A DNA stretch of 64,000 bases from NCBI GenBank assembly GCA_028284885.1, contig JANQQW010000270.1:1-64000 (forward strand), given 5' to 3'. The notes beneath the pieces were generated by a model. The model searched no databases, was not told where the DNA came from, and saw only the letters and a list, made by a program, of their open reading frames with translations. The position numbers and the translations under genes were made by a program. Source of the DNA: Planctomycetaceae bacterium. Lineage in GTDB: Bacteria; Planctomycetota; Planctomycetia; Planctomycetales; Planctomycetaceae. This document shows, piece by piece, positions 18,630-27,731 of this stretch (its first letter is position 1; every line of letters starts with the position of its first letter).

Positions 18630-19160
18630 ATGCGATTCGACGGATTCCTGTATTCGACCGACGTCGCCGGCGAGAGCTCGGACGGCCGCGACAACAACGC
18701 GAACGAAATCGAGATCCTCTCGTACTCGCTCCGGATCTTCCGGAACGACACGCTCTCCCAGAACAACGGCAATCCCATCCTCGCCACTCATGGTGTTCTG
18801 ACCGTCATCAAGTACGTCGACGTGGCGACGCCCGCGCTCGCGAAGCTCTTGTACACGAACAAGCGCGTCGACGAGATGACGCTGATCGTCCGTGGGATGA
18901 TGACGCCCAACGCGGCGGCGGCCGCTGTCGACGACGAGCTGCTGAAGATCACGATCAAGAAGGTGCTTCCCACCCGGATTCACCACGTCGGCAACCCCCG
19001 CTTGCACCTGTTCGGCAGAGATCTCGAGACCGCCCGCCCGATCCCCTCGGGTTCCGTGCTCGAGTGCGGCCCGCTCGAGGAAGTCGATCTGCACTACTTT
19101 CAGAGCGTCAAGTGGGAGTCCGGCAACACCCAGTACACGTGGAACGACCCCGACCACTGA
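18630..19160 (+). CDS. hcp: Hcp-family protein 1 of the rightward array
   Basis: 176 residues from the ATG at 18630, preceded by AAGGA. The N-terminus has the Hcp pattern GESSDGRDNNANEIEILSYS; the middle matches the Hcp strand set LTVIKYVDVATPALAKLL, followed by VDEMTLIVRG and LLKITIKKVLPTRI. Hcp hexamers stack into the T6SS inner tube. This copy is about 15-30 residues longer than canonical Hcp, with extra loops. It opens an array of six tightly spaced genes (10-46 bp gaps). The frame upstream of 18630 is open but Arg-rich and not credible. Confidence 0.85.
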   Translation: MRFDGFLYSTDVAGESSDGRDNNANEIEILSYSLRIFRNDTLSQNNGNPILATHGVLTVIKYVDVATPALAKLLYTNKRVDEMTLIVRGMMTPNAAAAAVDDELLKITIKKVLPTRIHHVGNPRLHLFGRDLETARPIPSGSVLECGPLEEVDLHYFQSVKWESGNTQYTWNDPDH

Positions 19161-19179
19161 CGAGCACACGGCGGAGCGC

Positions 19180-19860
19180 ATGGATCTCGACGCCTTCATG
19201 AAGATCGAAACGGCGGCGAACGTCCGCCTCGACGGGGAGTCGTCCGACGCGGATCTTCAGCACCCGCACGAGATCGAGATCATCAGCTTCGAGCACACCA
19301 TCAAACGGACGCCGAATCGGGAACTGACGGCACACCATCTCGACCTGGACAGATCGATCGCGGAACTTCTGCAGCGTGAGAACCCGAACATCGCGCGAGG
19401 CATCCTGCCGATCCTGGTGCGACTGGCGAAGCCCGACTTGGAGGAGCGACTCGCGCACAATCTCGAGGAGGGGCGGCTCGTCGTCTACAAGTGCGTCGAC
19501 AACACGACTCCGACGCTCTGCGACTGGGCCGGGCGGGCCGCGTTCCTGGCCTCGGTCGCGGTCACCGTCCGGGCTCCCATGGCGGACAACGTCCAGGCGG
19601 TCCAGGCCGTCCAGAGGGACATGTTCACGATCGTGCTCGGCTCCCCCTGGATCGTCGACTACGAGATGGTCGGCGACTACCAGGTCCAACCCTGGGGGAA
19701 GCCCAACATGCACCCGCTCGTTGCCCATCCTCTGATGGAGTTCGGCCCCGTCGAGCGGATCGAGTTCGCCTACAAGACGGTCGGCTGGAAGTACGGGGCA
19801 CAGGCCGCCAACAAAGTGGGTTGGGACTTCGCGAACAAGCGCGAACAGATACCGCAGTGA
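19180..19860 (+). CDS. hcp: Hcp-family protein 2 of the rightward array
   Basis: 226 residues, larger than canonical Hcp (about 160-170). Start ATG at 19180 with GGAG seven bases before. Family signs: FMKIETAANVRLDGESSDAD, EIEIISFEHTI, then an inserted helix-rich stretch of about 50 residues (ARGILPILVRLAKPDLEERL) before the usual LVVYKCVDNTTPTLCDWAG and MEFGPVERIEFAYKTVGWKY. The insert sits where canonical Hcp has the loop between early strands and could change the hexamer surface. Nineteen bp from the preceding hcp gene. Confidence 0.82.
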   Translation: MDLDAFMKIETAANVRLDGESSDADLQHPHEIEIISFEHTIKRTPNRELTAHHLDLDRSIAELLQRENPNIARGILPILVRLAKPDLEERLAHNLEEGRLVVYKCVDNTTPTLCDWAGRAAFLASVAVTVRAPMADNVQAVQAVQRDMFTIVLGSPWIVDYEMVGDYQVQPWGKPNMHPLVAHPLMEFGPVERIEFAYKTVGWKYGAQAANKVGWDFANKREQIPQ

Positions 19861-19885
19861 CCGGATCCACCGGGGAGAGTCGAAG

Positions 19886-20713
19886 ATGTCCGAGGCAGGT
19901 TCGCAAATCTACATGTTCCTCCTGCGGGGATCCGACTTCTGGAAGAGCAACACGCTCGGCCTGGCGGCGTTGAATCCGCTCAGCCTCGTCAAGAACATCG
20001 TCCGCGGCGACTCGCTCGACCTCCCCTTCACGAGCTTCATCAACGTCCACGAGGTCGATCACGAGATCCACTTCCACCACGAGGAAGACCAGGCGGAGTA
20101 CGAGCAGTTCCACCCTCCCGCCAGGAATCTCCTGCGTGGCCAACGGACCGCCTCCGTGCACGACGCGATCTTTCGTTGGGACACCGCACGCCACCACGCC
20201 CCGGCCCCCCCCGCGCCCACGGTGGGGAGATGGACCGGAAAGCGGAGGCAGCCCGTGCCCGGAACGATCTTCGGGCACCTCCCGACGCACAACACCTTCT
20301 GTTTCACCAAGGGAATCGACTCGGCGACACCCCAACTCGCCTTCGGCTGCAGTGCCCAAGAGAAGTTTCCGCTCGCGGCGTTCTACTTCCGGCGGCGGAT
20401 CGGGCCGGGCATCCACGGCATTCGCATGCCCTATCTGGTTGTCGGCCTGCGGCGGGTGATGATCTCCGCCTGGGGCATCAAGGGAAGCGACCACGAGCAC
20501 GTGGAACTCCGCTACGAGAAGATCTGCTGGTTCGCGATGAGCCAGGTCGGCGACGCCGACGCCCCGCAGGGCGTCAGCATCCGGTACTGGGATCGAGACC
20601 GAAGCTCCGGTGGCGAGGCCGGGATGAACTGGGCCACGCTCCTCTCCTCGTTGACGACGGCCTTGGTGCTCGGGGCCGGCGGCGTCGTCGCGGCCACCGA
20701 CCCGGGAACCTGA
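19886..20713 (+). CDS. hcp: Hcp-family protein 3, with C-terminal hydrophobic tail
   Basis: 275 residues from the ATG at 19886, preceded by GGGGAG. The early part (IYMFLLRGSDFWKSNTLGLA) and later part (FTKGIDSATPQLAFGCSAQ, YLVVGLRRVMISAWGI) follow the Hcp strand order, but there are long insertions, including a Pro-rich segment (HAPAPPAPTVGRW). The last 28 residues form a likely membrane helix (LLSSLTTALVLGAGGVVA). A membrane-seeking tail on an Hcp-like protein is unusual and could mark a cargo function. Assignment to Hcp is by pattern and neighbours; it is the most divergent member. Confidence 0.7.
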   Translation: MSEAGSQIYMFLLRGSDFWKSNTLGLAALNPLSLVKNIVRGDSLDLPFTSFINVHEVDHEIHFHHEEDQAEYEQFHPPARNLLRGQRTASVHDAIFRWDTARHHAPAPPAPTVGRWTGKRRQPVPGTIFGHLPTHNTFCFTKGIDSATPQLAFGCSAQEKFPLAAFYFRRRIGPGIHGIRMPYLVVGLRRVMISAWGIKGSDHEHVELRYEKICWFAMSQVGDADAPQGVSIRYWDRDRSSGGEAGMNWATLLSSLTTALVLGAGGVVAATDPGT

Positions 20714-20723
20714 GGAACGCGAC

Positions 20724-21341
20724 ATGCCCGATTTGTACATGCGCATCGAGTCGGCCAACGGTCCGCCGGCTCAACCGGACATCCCCGCCACGTGGCCCAT
20801 CGGCGGATATCCCCAGGCCGGGGGAATCGGGGCTCCCGACCCGGCGCAGTTGATGAAGATCACCGGATTCGACCATCACGTGAAGGCACAGATCGCACCG
20901 ATGCGCCCCAGCGCTCTCAAGGCCCAGGTGCGGCGGTCCTACACGGAACACCTGCCGATGACCGTCCACCGGTCGATGGACAACGGCAGCCCCTATCTGT
21001 TCGACGCCTGCACGACCGGCAAGGTGTTCAAGGCGGTCCAGCTCTACTCCTGCCGTTCCGAGGAGAACAACGGTGTTGTCAGGCCGAAACCGTTCATGAC
21101 GATCCAACTGTCGAACGTGATCCTCGCCGACTACGCCTATCGCGCAACGGAGTCGGAGATGCCGGCCGAGACGATGCAGTTGCACTACACGTCGATCAAG
21201 CTCCTGCTCGCCTCGTACAACTACACCACGGAGCAGTTCGGAGCGAACGAGGACAAGACCTGGAACGGCCAGACGAACAAGTCCGAGAACGACCAAACGC
21301 TCAACAACGCCGTCACCGCCGAGAACACGCTCTTCACCTGA
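20724..21341 (+). CDS. hcp: Hcp-family protein 4 of the rightward array
   Basis: 205 residues from the ATG at 20724, with GAGGA eight bases before. Pattern: LYMRIESANGPPAQPD, LMKITGFDHHVKAQI, HLPMTVHRSMDNGSPYLFDA, then FKAVQLYSCRSEENNG, FMTIQLSNVILADY and MQLHYTSIKLLLASY. This is the standard Hcp order with a longer N-terminal loop. The C-terminus is Asn/Thr-rich (TWNGQTNKSENDQTLNN) and probably disordered. Ten bp after the previous gene, so translation may be coupled. Confidence 0.78.
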   Translation: MPDLYMRIESANGPPAQPDIPATWPIGGYPQAGGIGAPDPAQLMKITGFDHHVKAQIAPMRPSALKAQVRRSYTEHLPMTVHRSMDNGSPYLFDACTTGKVFKAVQLYSCRSEENNGVVRPKPFMTIQLSNVILADYAYRATESEMPAETMQLHYTSIKLLLASYNYTTEQFGANEDKTWNGQTNKSENDQTLNNAVTAENTLFT

Positions 21342-21377
21342 ACGTCCGGACCCGAATCGCACCCGCGGAGAACTCCC

Positions 21378-22001
21378 GTGCCGCAGCCCGACATGTTCCT
21401 CGCCCTCTCGGAGGGCGGCTGTGACATCGACACGGACGCGCAGACCGGCAGTACCGACGCCCGTTGCCCCGGGGCGATCGAGGTGCTCGCGATCAAGCAC
21501 GAGATCGAGCAGATCGGCTCCGAGGGGGGCGGACGACCCCGGTCCGTCGAGGCCGTTGAGCACGGCGAGCTGAAGATTCTCAAGCACATTGACCCGCGTT
21601 CCCCAAAACTCCTCAAGTTCTGCTGCATGGGGGAGTTCATCAACGAGGCCCGACTCCTCGTCTACTCCGCGCACGGCAAGTACTCCTGGGACTCGACGAG
21701 CCACGCCGTCACGTTGCCCAAGCCCTGCATGGAGTACCTCATGCGGTGGGTCCACATCAGCAGCATCGAACTGGAGGGAGCGGACGAGGGGGCCCCGACG
21801 GAGTGGATCGGGTTGAAGTACGGGCAGATCAAGGTGACGTGGTCCGAGTCCGGGATCATCAGCGCCGAGGAGCACTCCGACGGAGACATCACCGAGTACT
21901 GGTCCCACATCATGGAGGCCCCACTCGGCACGTTCGTCATCGGTGGCACGACGACCGGTCCACAGTCCACCTACACACCACCCACACCCCACTGGGCCTA
22001 G
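21378..22001 (+). CDS. hcp: Hcp-family protein 5 of the rightward array
   Basis: 207 residues from a GTG at 21378 with CGGAG upstream. Pattern: MFLALSEGGCDIDTDAQTGS, GAIEVLAIKHEIEQIGSE, GELKILKHIDPRSPKLLKFC, INEARLLVYSA, then WVHISSIELEG and LKYGQIKVTW. The two-residue Cys patch in LLKFCCMG resembles the HCC seen in both canonical Hcp copies at 22.8-23.9 kb. The C-terminal tail is Thr/Pro-rich (GTTTGPQSTYTPPTPHWA). Confidence 0.82.
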   Translation: MPQPDMFLALSEGGCDIDTDAQTGSTDARCPGAIEVLAIKHEIEQIGSEGGGRPRSVEAVEHGELKILKHIDPRSPKLLKFCCMGEFINEARLLVYSAHGKYSWDSTSHAVTLPKPCMEYLMRWVHISSIELEGADEGAPTEWIGLKYGQIKVTWSESGIISAEEHSDGDITEYWSHIMEAPLGTFVIGGTTTGPQSTYTPPTPHWA

Positions 22002-22047
22002 ACCCCAGCCACCGCGAACATCGCGAGAACGCTCCGGGAGCACGCCG

Positions 22048-22773
22048 GTGACGACGACAGCCAGCCTACAGTCGACCGCCTTCATGCAGGTCTACGAAGA
22101 GATCAGCGAAGAGGGGACGGGCACGCCCTGGGCGGGCGACGCAACGCACCCCGCCTACGACAGCGTCTGGTCAAATGTCCGCTACATGCAACTGCCGGTC
22201 GTGCAGGAGGTGACGTCCGCCGAGAGTTCCGACACGCCCCGCGCGGCCGGCCGTGCGGAGTTTCCCGACCTCACGGTCATCAAGGACAGCGACCAGATGT
22301 CGCCCAAGCTGTTCGCCACATGTGCCAGCGGCGGGGAACTCGACCTCGTCGTCCTCGAGTACACCGTCTACGACGGGGTGGCAAGCGACCTAGACACCTG
22401 CACGCCTCGCTACGTCGTGTTCCTGCAGGGTGTGAAGATCTGTCGCTTCGAGATCGACGAACATCGGCTCCACCGCCGGGACTTCGACATCACCCAGGCG
22501 ACGACGTCGTCGGGGTTGGCGACGACGTTCAAGGGACCGGAGACGGTTGACATACCCACCGGCACGCACGGGCAGCTCTACGAGGACGCGATTGCCTCCT
22601 CGATCGACAAGCTGAAACTGACCTACGACCAGATTTCCATCAGCTTCTACTCCAGCGGCACACACCAGAGCACGAACGGCTGGGACCGGGCCCACAACGT
22701 CCCGTTCGACTTCTTGCCCGGCTCGCCGGATTCGACCGGCCCGCGGATCTGGCTCGGCTCCGGGTCGGAGTGA
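22048..22773 (+). CDS. hcp: Hcp-family protein 6 of the rightward array
   Basis: 241 residues from the GTG at 22048, chosen because GGGAG precedes it by seven bases; the frame is open back to 21943 but that part overlaps the preceding hcp gene. Pattern: STAFMQVYEEISEEGTGT, YMQLPVVQEVTSAESSD, DLTVIKDSDQMSPKLFATC, LDLVVLEYTVYDG and IDKLKLTYDQISISFY. Several loops are expanded relative to canonical Hcp. It converges with the leftward hcp at 22781 with only 7 bp between stop codons and no terminator visible. Confidence 0.78.
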   Translation: MTTTASLQSTAFMQVYEEISEEGTGTPWAGDATHPAYDSVWSNVRYMQLPVVQEVTSAESSDTPRAAGRAEFPDLTVIKDSDQMSPKLFATCASGGELDLVVLEYTVYDGVASDLDTCTPRYVVFLQGVKICRFEIDEHRLHRRDFDITQATTSSGLATTFKGPETVDIPTGTHGQLYEDAIASSIDKLKLTYDQISISFYSSGTHQSTNGWDRAHNVPFDFLPGSPDSTGPRIWLGSGSE

Positions 22774-22780
22774 GGCCCGT

Positions 22781-23272
22781 TCAACCGCCCTTGGCCGTCC
22801 GCCGGTCCCAGAACGCCGGAACGGGTGGGATCGGCTTTCCCTGCCCGTCGATCCCCGTGTACCGCCAGTCGATTCGGCCGTAGACGAACGCGACCTCCTC
22901 GCGGGGGTGACCGTCCTGTTCGTCGTTGCCGACGACCACGACGCGGATCGGCTTCGCGTCGCTCAGTTCCACCCGCATGTAGGGCGTCTTCTCGCCGGCC
23001 GCCTTGCAGATCTCGACGACGACCTGGGCGAACACCGACCCTTGGCAGCAGTGCCGAGAGAGAAGTGGCGAAGACTGGTCGACCCGCTTGCGGATCGTGA
23101 AGTCCCCGTGTTCGGCCCCGCCGCTCGTGGGCCGTCCTTTGTCGTCGAACCCGCCCAGCTTGCGATGCGAGAGAACGTGTTCGTATCCCTCGATCTCGAT
23201 CCAACCGGAGTGTTGAGAGTCCGTACTTCCGCCTGGAAGCTCCTCGATCTTCACGAAACCGTCGAACGCCAT
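22781..23272 (-). CDS. hcp: Hcp tube protein, canonical copy A
   Basis: 163 residues, normal Hcp length, from the ATG at 23272. Reads MAFDGFVKIEELPGGSTDSQ, GWIEIEGYEHVLSHRK, GDFTIRKRVDQSSPLLSRHC, FAQVVVEICKAAGEKTPYMR, then VAFVYGRIDWRYTGID. Last gene of the main leftward T6SS operon, 90 bp after another canonical hcp; a strong hairpin lies between them and may lower its expression relative to the first. Confidence 0.93.
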   Translation of the reverse strand: MAFDGFVKIEELPGGSTDSQHSGWIEIEGYEHVLSHRKLGGFDDKGRPTSGGAEHGDFTIRKRVDQSSPLLSRHCCQGSVFAQVVVEICKAAGEKTPYMRVELSDAKPIRVVVVGNDEQDGHPREEVAFVYGRIDWRYTGIDGQGKPIPPVPAFWDRRTAKGG

Positions 23273-23297
23273 GACTCGCCGCTCCGAGCAAGGGGAG

Positions 23298-23330
23298 AAC
23301 CGGCGTCCCGACGGTTGCGGGACGCCGGTT
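23298..23330 (-). terminator. Hairpin between the two canonical hcp genes
   Basis: Perfect 12-bp stem AACCGGCGTCCC / GGGACGCCGGTT with a 9-base loop. On the minus strand it is followed by CTCCCCTTG, only partly U-rich. It could act as a leaky terminator or as a 3'-end stabiliser for the upstream hcp mRNA, tuning the ratio of the two tube proteins. Confidence 0.6.
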
Positions 23331-23362
23331 CGTGGTCACGTGGTGTTCCGCGGACGGACAGA

Positions 23363-23857
23363 CTACACCGACTTGTTGTGGGTGAAGTCCCAGCCGAAGT
23401 CGACGTTGCCCTTGCTGGCCCCGGTCTCGGGGTCGGTCTGAGTGTAGGTCAGCTTCAGCGTGCCACAGCTGAACGAGACCTTCTCCATCGGGACCGGGTC
23501 GTCGCCGGCGGCTGCGGCGACCGGGCGGTACGAGGTGACGAGACAGTTCGTCATCTCGTACTTCGCGTAGACCTGCTTCTCGCCGGTCGCCCGGCAGAGT
23601 TCGATCTCGATCGTTGCGATGTTCTCGCCTTTGCAACAGTGGTCGGCGAGTTTGGCGCTCGCCTTGTCCAGCCGCTTCTCGATGACGAAGCTCTCCTGGG
23701 TGACCCGTTCGCCGCCGCGGGCCCCGGAGCTCTCGCTCGCCCCGGTCGGCTGCAGCAGCCCGTGTTGGAACCCGGTCAGCTCGATCCACTCCGCGTGCTT
23801 GTCGTCGGTGCTCTCACCGGGAATGTCGGCGATTTTGCAGAAAACGTCGTAGGACAT
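23363..23857 (-). CDS. hcp: Hcp tube protein, canonical copy B
   Basis: 164 residues. The ATG at 23857 is preferred over the GTG at 23863 because GAGGAG stands at a normal distance. Motifs: DVFCKIADIPGESTDDKHAE, WIELTGFQHGLLQPTG, SFVIEKRLDKASAKLADHCC, IATIEIELCRATGEKQVYAK and KVSFSCGTLKLTYTQTD. This copy is closest to the textbook Hcp and is likely the main tube subunit. It follows clpV by 57 bp on the same strand. Confidence 0.94.
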   Translation of the reverse strand: MSYDVFCKIADIPGESTDDKHAEWIELTGFQHGLLQPTGASESSGARGGERVTQESFVIEKRLDKASAKLADHCCKGENIATIEIELCRATGEKQVYAKYEMTNCLVTSYRPVAAAAGDDPVPMEKVSFSCGTLKLTYTQTDPETGASKGNVDFGWDFTHNKSV

Positions 23858-23914
23858 CCTCACTCCTCGTTCGTGTTGGGGGCTCGCTCGGTTCGGCGAC
23901 TCGAGACGCTCGAG

Positions 23915-26650
23915 TCAGGTCAGGTCGTAGGCGAACCGGCGGTCCTCGCCGATCCCCACGTGCACTCTCGAGACGGCCTCTCCGTCGGCCATCTTGGACA
24001 GGAACTCGCTGGAGAGTTCCGGCAGCAGGGTGTGGGAGAGAATGTGGTCGACGTTGCGGGCCCCGCTCTCCACCTCGGTGCACCGCTCGCGTATCGTCTC
24101 GACGACCTCGGGATCGTACTCGAAGGTCGCCTTGTAGTTCTCCACGACGCGGCGACGGACCTTGCCGAGCTTCAGCTCGACGATCTTCCGCATCACCTCG
24201 TCCCCCAACGGGTAGTAGGGGATGATGTTCACCCGACCGAGGAACGCCGGCTTGAACGTCTTCAACAGCTCCTCGTGCAACGCCTCCGCCAGTGCTCCAG
24301 GCTCCGGTGCCGTCTCCGGATCGGCACAGAGCTTGGCGATCAGGTCGGTGCCCGCGTTCGACGTGGCGATGACGACCGTGTTCTTGAAGTCGATGTCGCG
24401 CCCCTCGCCGTCGTGCAGCGACCCCTTGTCGAACACCTGGTAGAAGATCTCCTGCACGCCCTCGTGCGCCTTCTCGAGTTCGTCGAGGAGGACAACGCTG
24501 TAGGGACGACGGCGGACCGCCTCGGTCAGCACGCCACCCTCGCCGTAGCCGACGTACCCGGGCGGCGAGCCCATCAGCAGCGAGACCTTGTGCTCCTCCT
24601 TGTACTCGGACATGTTGATGGTGGTCATGTTCTGCGCGCCGCCGTACAGGAGCTCGGCGAGCGTGATCGCGGTCTCCGTCTTGCCCACGCCGCTGGGGCC
24701 CGCCAACAGGAACACGCCGATCGGCGTCCGCGGATCGGACAGTTTTGCCCGCGACGTGCGGATACTCTCGGCGATCGCGTTGATCGCGTAGTCCTGTCCG
24801 ATGATCCGCTCCTCCATCCGCTGCGGGAGTTCGAGCACGGTCCGAACCTCGTCCGCGACCATTCGTCCGACCGGAATCCCCGTCCAAGAGGAGACAACGT
24901 CCGCCACGACCTGAGAGTCGACGCACACCTGCATCAGCGGCGAGTCTCCCTGGAGCGTGGCGAGTTCCCCGTTCAGTCCGTCCAACTCGGCCCGCAGCGC
25001 GTCGGAGTCGGGCTCCGCCGCATCCGTCTCGGCCTCCGCCTTGTCCGGCACGGAGTCCGAGTCGGCAGTCGGGGGGCCGCCAGACGCGTCCTCGTTCGCC
25101 ACGTCCGGCGTTCCTCCCTCCAGACTTACGCGAATCTCACGAATCCGTTGGACGAGATCACACTCCTTCTGCCAACGTTCCTCCAACTTCGCCAACTCCA
25201 CCCGAGCGGTTTCGTGCTGGGAACGCAGGTCGGGGAGCGACTCGTCTGGGGCAGCGGTCTTCGCCTCGCGCTCCAACACGCGAATCGCGACCTCCAACTG
25301 CTCGACGCGACGACGGGCGTCCTCGACTTCGGGGGGCACGGCCGACTGCTCGATCGCCACCCGCGCACTCGCCGTGTCGATCAGACTGACCGCCTTGTCC
25401 GGCAACTGGCGGCCGGTGATGTAACGCCGCGAGAGTTTCACCGAGTCGACGACCGCCTCGTCGAGGATGCGGACGTGGTGGTGCTTCTCGAGCATCGTTG
25501 CGATCCCGCGGATCATGGAGATCGCCGCGTCGTCGTTCGGTTCCTCGACCTTGACGACCTGGAATCGGCGGGCGAGCGCCGCGTCCTTCTCGAAGTACTT
25601 CTTGTACTCCGCCCACGTGGTTGCGGCGATCGTGCGGAGCTCGCCGCGGGCGAGGGCCGGCTTCAACAGGTTGGCCGCGTCGCCTTGGCCGGCCTGACCG
25701 CCCGCACCGATCATCGTGTGGGCTTCGTCGATGAACAGTACAATCGGGCTCGGCGAGGACTTGACTTCTTCGATGACCCCCTTCAGCCGGTTCTCGAACT
25801 CTCCCTTGACCCCCGCCCCGGCCTGCAGGAGACCGAGGTCGAGCGAACGAATCGAGACGTCCCGCAACGGCTCGGGCACGTCCCCGTCGACGATGGCGAG
25901 CGCGAACCCCTCGACGACCGCCGTCTTCCCCACGCCGGCCTCGCCCGTGAGGATCGGGTTGTTCTGACGTCGCCTGGTCAGGATGTCGACGATCTGCCGA
26001 ATCTCGGCGTCTCGCCCGAGCACGGGGTCGATCTTGCCCTCCCGCGCCCGGCCGGTCAGGTCGATCGTGTACTGGTCGAGCGAGGGGGTCTTGGAGGGCT
26101 TGCCCGGTTGTCCCGGCATGCCGGGCGAAGTCGTCGCTCCGCCGGGTGGGCGGCTCGCGTACGCCTCGTTCGCCTCACCGGTCTCCGCCGTCACCCGGGC
26201 CAAGTCTGCCAGCAGCGACTGCGAGTTGATCTTGTCGAACTCCGGCGAGGCCGACGACGCAGTTCGCGACACCGTGTCGTCCGAGAGCAACGCTGCGAGT
26301 ACGTGCCCGGACCGCGTCACTGCAGAGTCGAACTGCACCGACGCGAGCAGCCACGCCTGTCGCACGAGGTGAACGAGATCGGGAGCGAGCCCGGGTTGAC
26401 GCGCGTTGCCCGTCTTGAAGCCGTCGAGCGACTTGTTCAGGCCTTCGACGACCCGCGCGGGATCGACCTCGAAGTACGCGAGGATCGCGGCAAGGTCGGT
26501 CTCCTGCTCGTCGAGCAGTTTCAACAACCAGTGCTCGATCTCGACGTTGTAGTGCGTCCGCGAGAGACAGAGCCCGGCCGCCCCCTCGAGGGTTCGGCGG
26601 CACGTTCCGTCGAGGCGGGCGACGAGCGACTTCAGATCAACAGGAACCAT
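23915..26650 (-). CDS. clpV: ClpV (TssH) AAA+ sheath-recycling ATPase
   Basis: 911 residues, usual length. N-domain with [20 protein letters not shown], two AAA+ modules with Walker [11 protein letters not shown] and [10 protein letters not shown], Walker B VLFIDEAH and [12 protein letters not shown], and the coiled-coil middle domain rich in Glu/Arg. The segment around residues 520-545 ([20 protein letters not shown]) is an acidic insertion within the middle domain that I would not expect in ClpV. ClpV unfolds the contracted TssB/TssC sheath. TagJ and TssB are in the same operon. The gene follows tssG by 31 bp. Confidence 0.96.
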   Translation of the reverse strand: MVPVDLKSLVARLDGTCRRTLEGAAGLCLSRTHYNVEIEHWLLKLLDEQETDLAAILAYFEVDPARVVEGLNKSLDGFKTGNARQPGLAPDLVHLVRQAWLLASVQFDSAVTRSGHVLAALLSDDTVSRTASSASPEFDKINSQSLLADLARVTAETGEANEAYASRPPGGATTSPGMPGQPGKPSKTPSLDQYTIDLTGRAREGKIDPVLGRDAEIRQIVDILTRRRQNNPILTGEAGVGKTAVVEGFALAIVDGDVPEPLRDVSIRSLDLGLLQAGAGVKGEFENRLKGVIEEVKSSPSPIVLFIDEAHTMIGAGGQAGQGDAANLLKPALARGELRTIAATTWAEYKKYFEKDAALARRFQVVKVEEPNDDAAISMIRGIATMLEKHHHVRILDEAVVDSVKLSRRYITGRQLPDKAVSLIDTASARVAIEQSAVPPEVEDARRRVEQLEVAIRVLEREAKTAAPDESLPDLRSQHETARVELAKLEERWQKECDLVQRIREIRVSLEGGTPDVANEDASGGPPTADSDSVPDKAEAETDAAEPDSDALRAELDGLNGELATLQGDSPLMQVCVDSQVVADVVSSWTGIPVGRMVADEVRTVLELPQRMEERIIGQDYAINAIAESIRTSRAKLSDPRTPIGVFLLAGPSGVGKTETAITLAELLYGGAQNMTTINMSEYKEEHKVSLLMGSPPGYVGYGEGGVLTEAVRRRPYSVVLLDELEKAHEGVQEIFYQVFDKGSLHDGEGRDIDFKNTVVIATSNAGTDLIAKLCADPETAPEPGALAEALHEELLKTFKPAFLGRVNIIPYYPLGDEVMRKIVELKLGKVRRRVVENYKATFEYDPEVVETIRERCTEVESGARNVDHILSHTLLPELSSEFLSKMADGEAVSRVHVGIGEDRRFAYDLT

Positions 26651-26681
26651 GTTTCACCTAGGGCCCGCGGGACAGAGCTTA

Positions 26682-27731
26682 TCATTCGACCGAACGACGA
26701 TCCAACGAGAACACCGCGTCGTCGCGATCCTCTTGCGACGGGCGGCCGAGAAGCCAGCTGTTCCTGCCGAGGCTCGACGGGGATGCTTGCGAACCGATTC
26801 TGGTTCTCGGTACGTCTTCGGCCCGCAGTACGGGTTGAACGTCGAAGTCGAACTCGACACCGGCGTACAGTCGCGTGACGGCGAAAACACGATCCTGTAG
26901 CTCGCGGCCGGGCAGGCAGCCTTCGAACGTCTGAACGTCCACCGGTCCAACTCGAAGCCGAAATCCGCCTTGGACGTCGAGAATTCGAGCCCCCAACGTC
27001 GTGTTGCGACCGAGTTGGTTGAAGGCCTGTGCGTGTTCGTCGCGACGAGGTAGCCGCGATCGCTCACGCGTCTCGAGCCGGGTCCGTTGGGGGCGAAACT
27101 CCTCGACGGCCGTGGGGGTTCCGAGGTACTCCTCGAGTAGCCGCCGCAGTCCGACAGGAGAGCGGACCCGCCGTCGAAACAAACCCGCGTAGAACACGAC
27201 GTCGAGGTCGCCGACACCCAGGCGGGCCCGCTTCCCGGGTTCGCCGAGGCCGACGAGGCACCGGAGCAGCGTCGTGAAGCGGTCGTCGGCCTTCCCGGCG
27301 TCGGACCTCTCCTCGAACTCGACCGGGAAACGGTGCTTCCGCCATGCTCGATAGAACAACGAGAGCAGCCGGTGGTTGAACTGGTCGAGGAAGCGGCGAA
27401 GCGTGTCGTCCCGCGCTCGCAGCCGCTCCAACAGCAGCGTCGTGTAGTGGGCAGGCAGCGCCCCGGCTGGTCCGGCCAGGCCGAATGCCCCCGTGGTCAC
27501 CTCCACACGACCGCTCCCCGAGTCCGAGGCGTCTCGTACGGAGTCGACTTCGGCGGAGGCGAATCGTTCCGTGACGGCCATTCGGAAGCGAATCGCCTCC
27601 CGGTCGGGACGCTCGTCGTCTCCAACGCGGCCTGTCTTCGATGCGCCGGATCGCGCGAGCGACCTTTCAAGCAGTCGTATCAGCTGGAAGAGCTCGAAAC
27701 GCTCGGGTTCGTCGCGGAGGCGGTCGATCAC
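26682..27731 (-). CDS. tssG: TssG baseplate protein
   Basis: 349 residues. The N-terminal family motif PERFELFQLIRLLERSL, followed by EAIRFRMAVTERFASAEV, ALPAHYTTLLLERLRARD and FLDQFNHRLLSLFYRAWRKH, is typical TssG (VasB/ImpH). Its ATG overlaps the tssF stop by four bases, so translation is coupled. TssG joins TssE, TssF and TssK in the baseplate wedge. The final part (RNTTLGARILDVQGGFRLRV) matches the C-terminal domain of the family. Confidence 0.94.
   Translation of the reverse strand: MIDRLRDEPERFELFQLIRLLERSLARSGASKTGRVGDDERPDREAIRFRMAVTERFASAEVDSVRDASDSGSGRVEVTTGAFGLAGPAGALPAHYTTLLLERLRARDDTLRRFLDQFNHRLLSLFYRAWRKHRFPVEFEERSDAGKADDRFTTLLRCLVGLGEPGKRARLGVGDLDVVFYAGLFRRRVRSPVGLRRLLEEYLGTPTAVEEFRPQRTRLETRERSRLPRRDEHAQAFNQLGRNTTLGARILDVQGGFRLRVGPVDVQTFEGCLPGRELQDRVFAVTRLYAGVEFDFDVQPVLRAEDVPRTRIGSQASPSSLGRNSWLLGRPSQEDRDDAVFSLDRRSVE

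Noticed and set aside
22907-26878. 1,323-codon rightward open frame
   Set aside because: It is antisense to clpV and hcp genes, which have clear family motifs. The rightward translation is Arg/Val/Leu-rich with no motif, as expected for a high-GC shadow.
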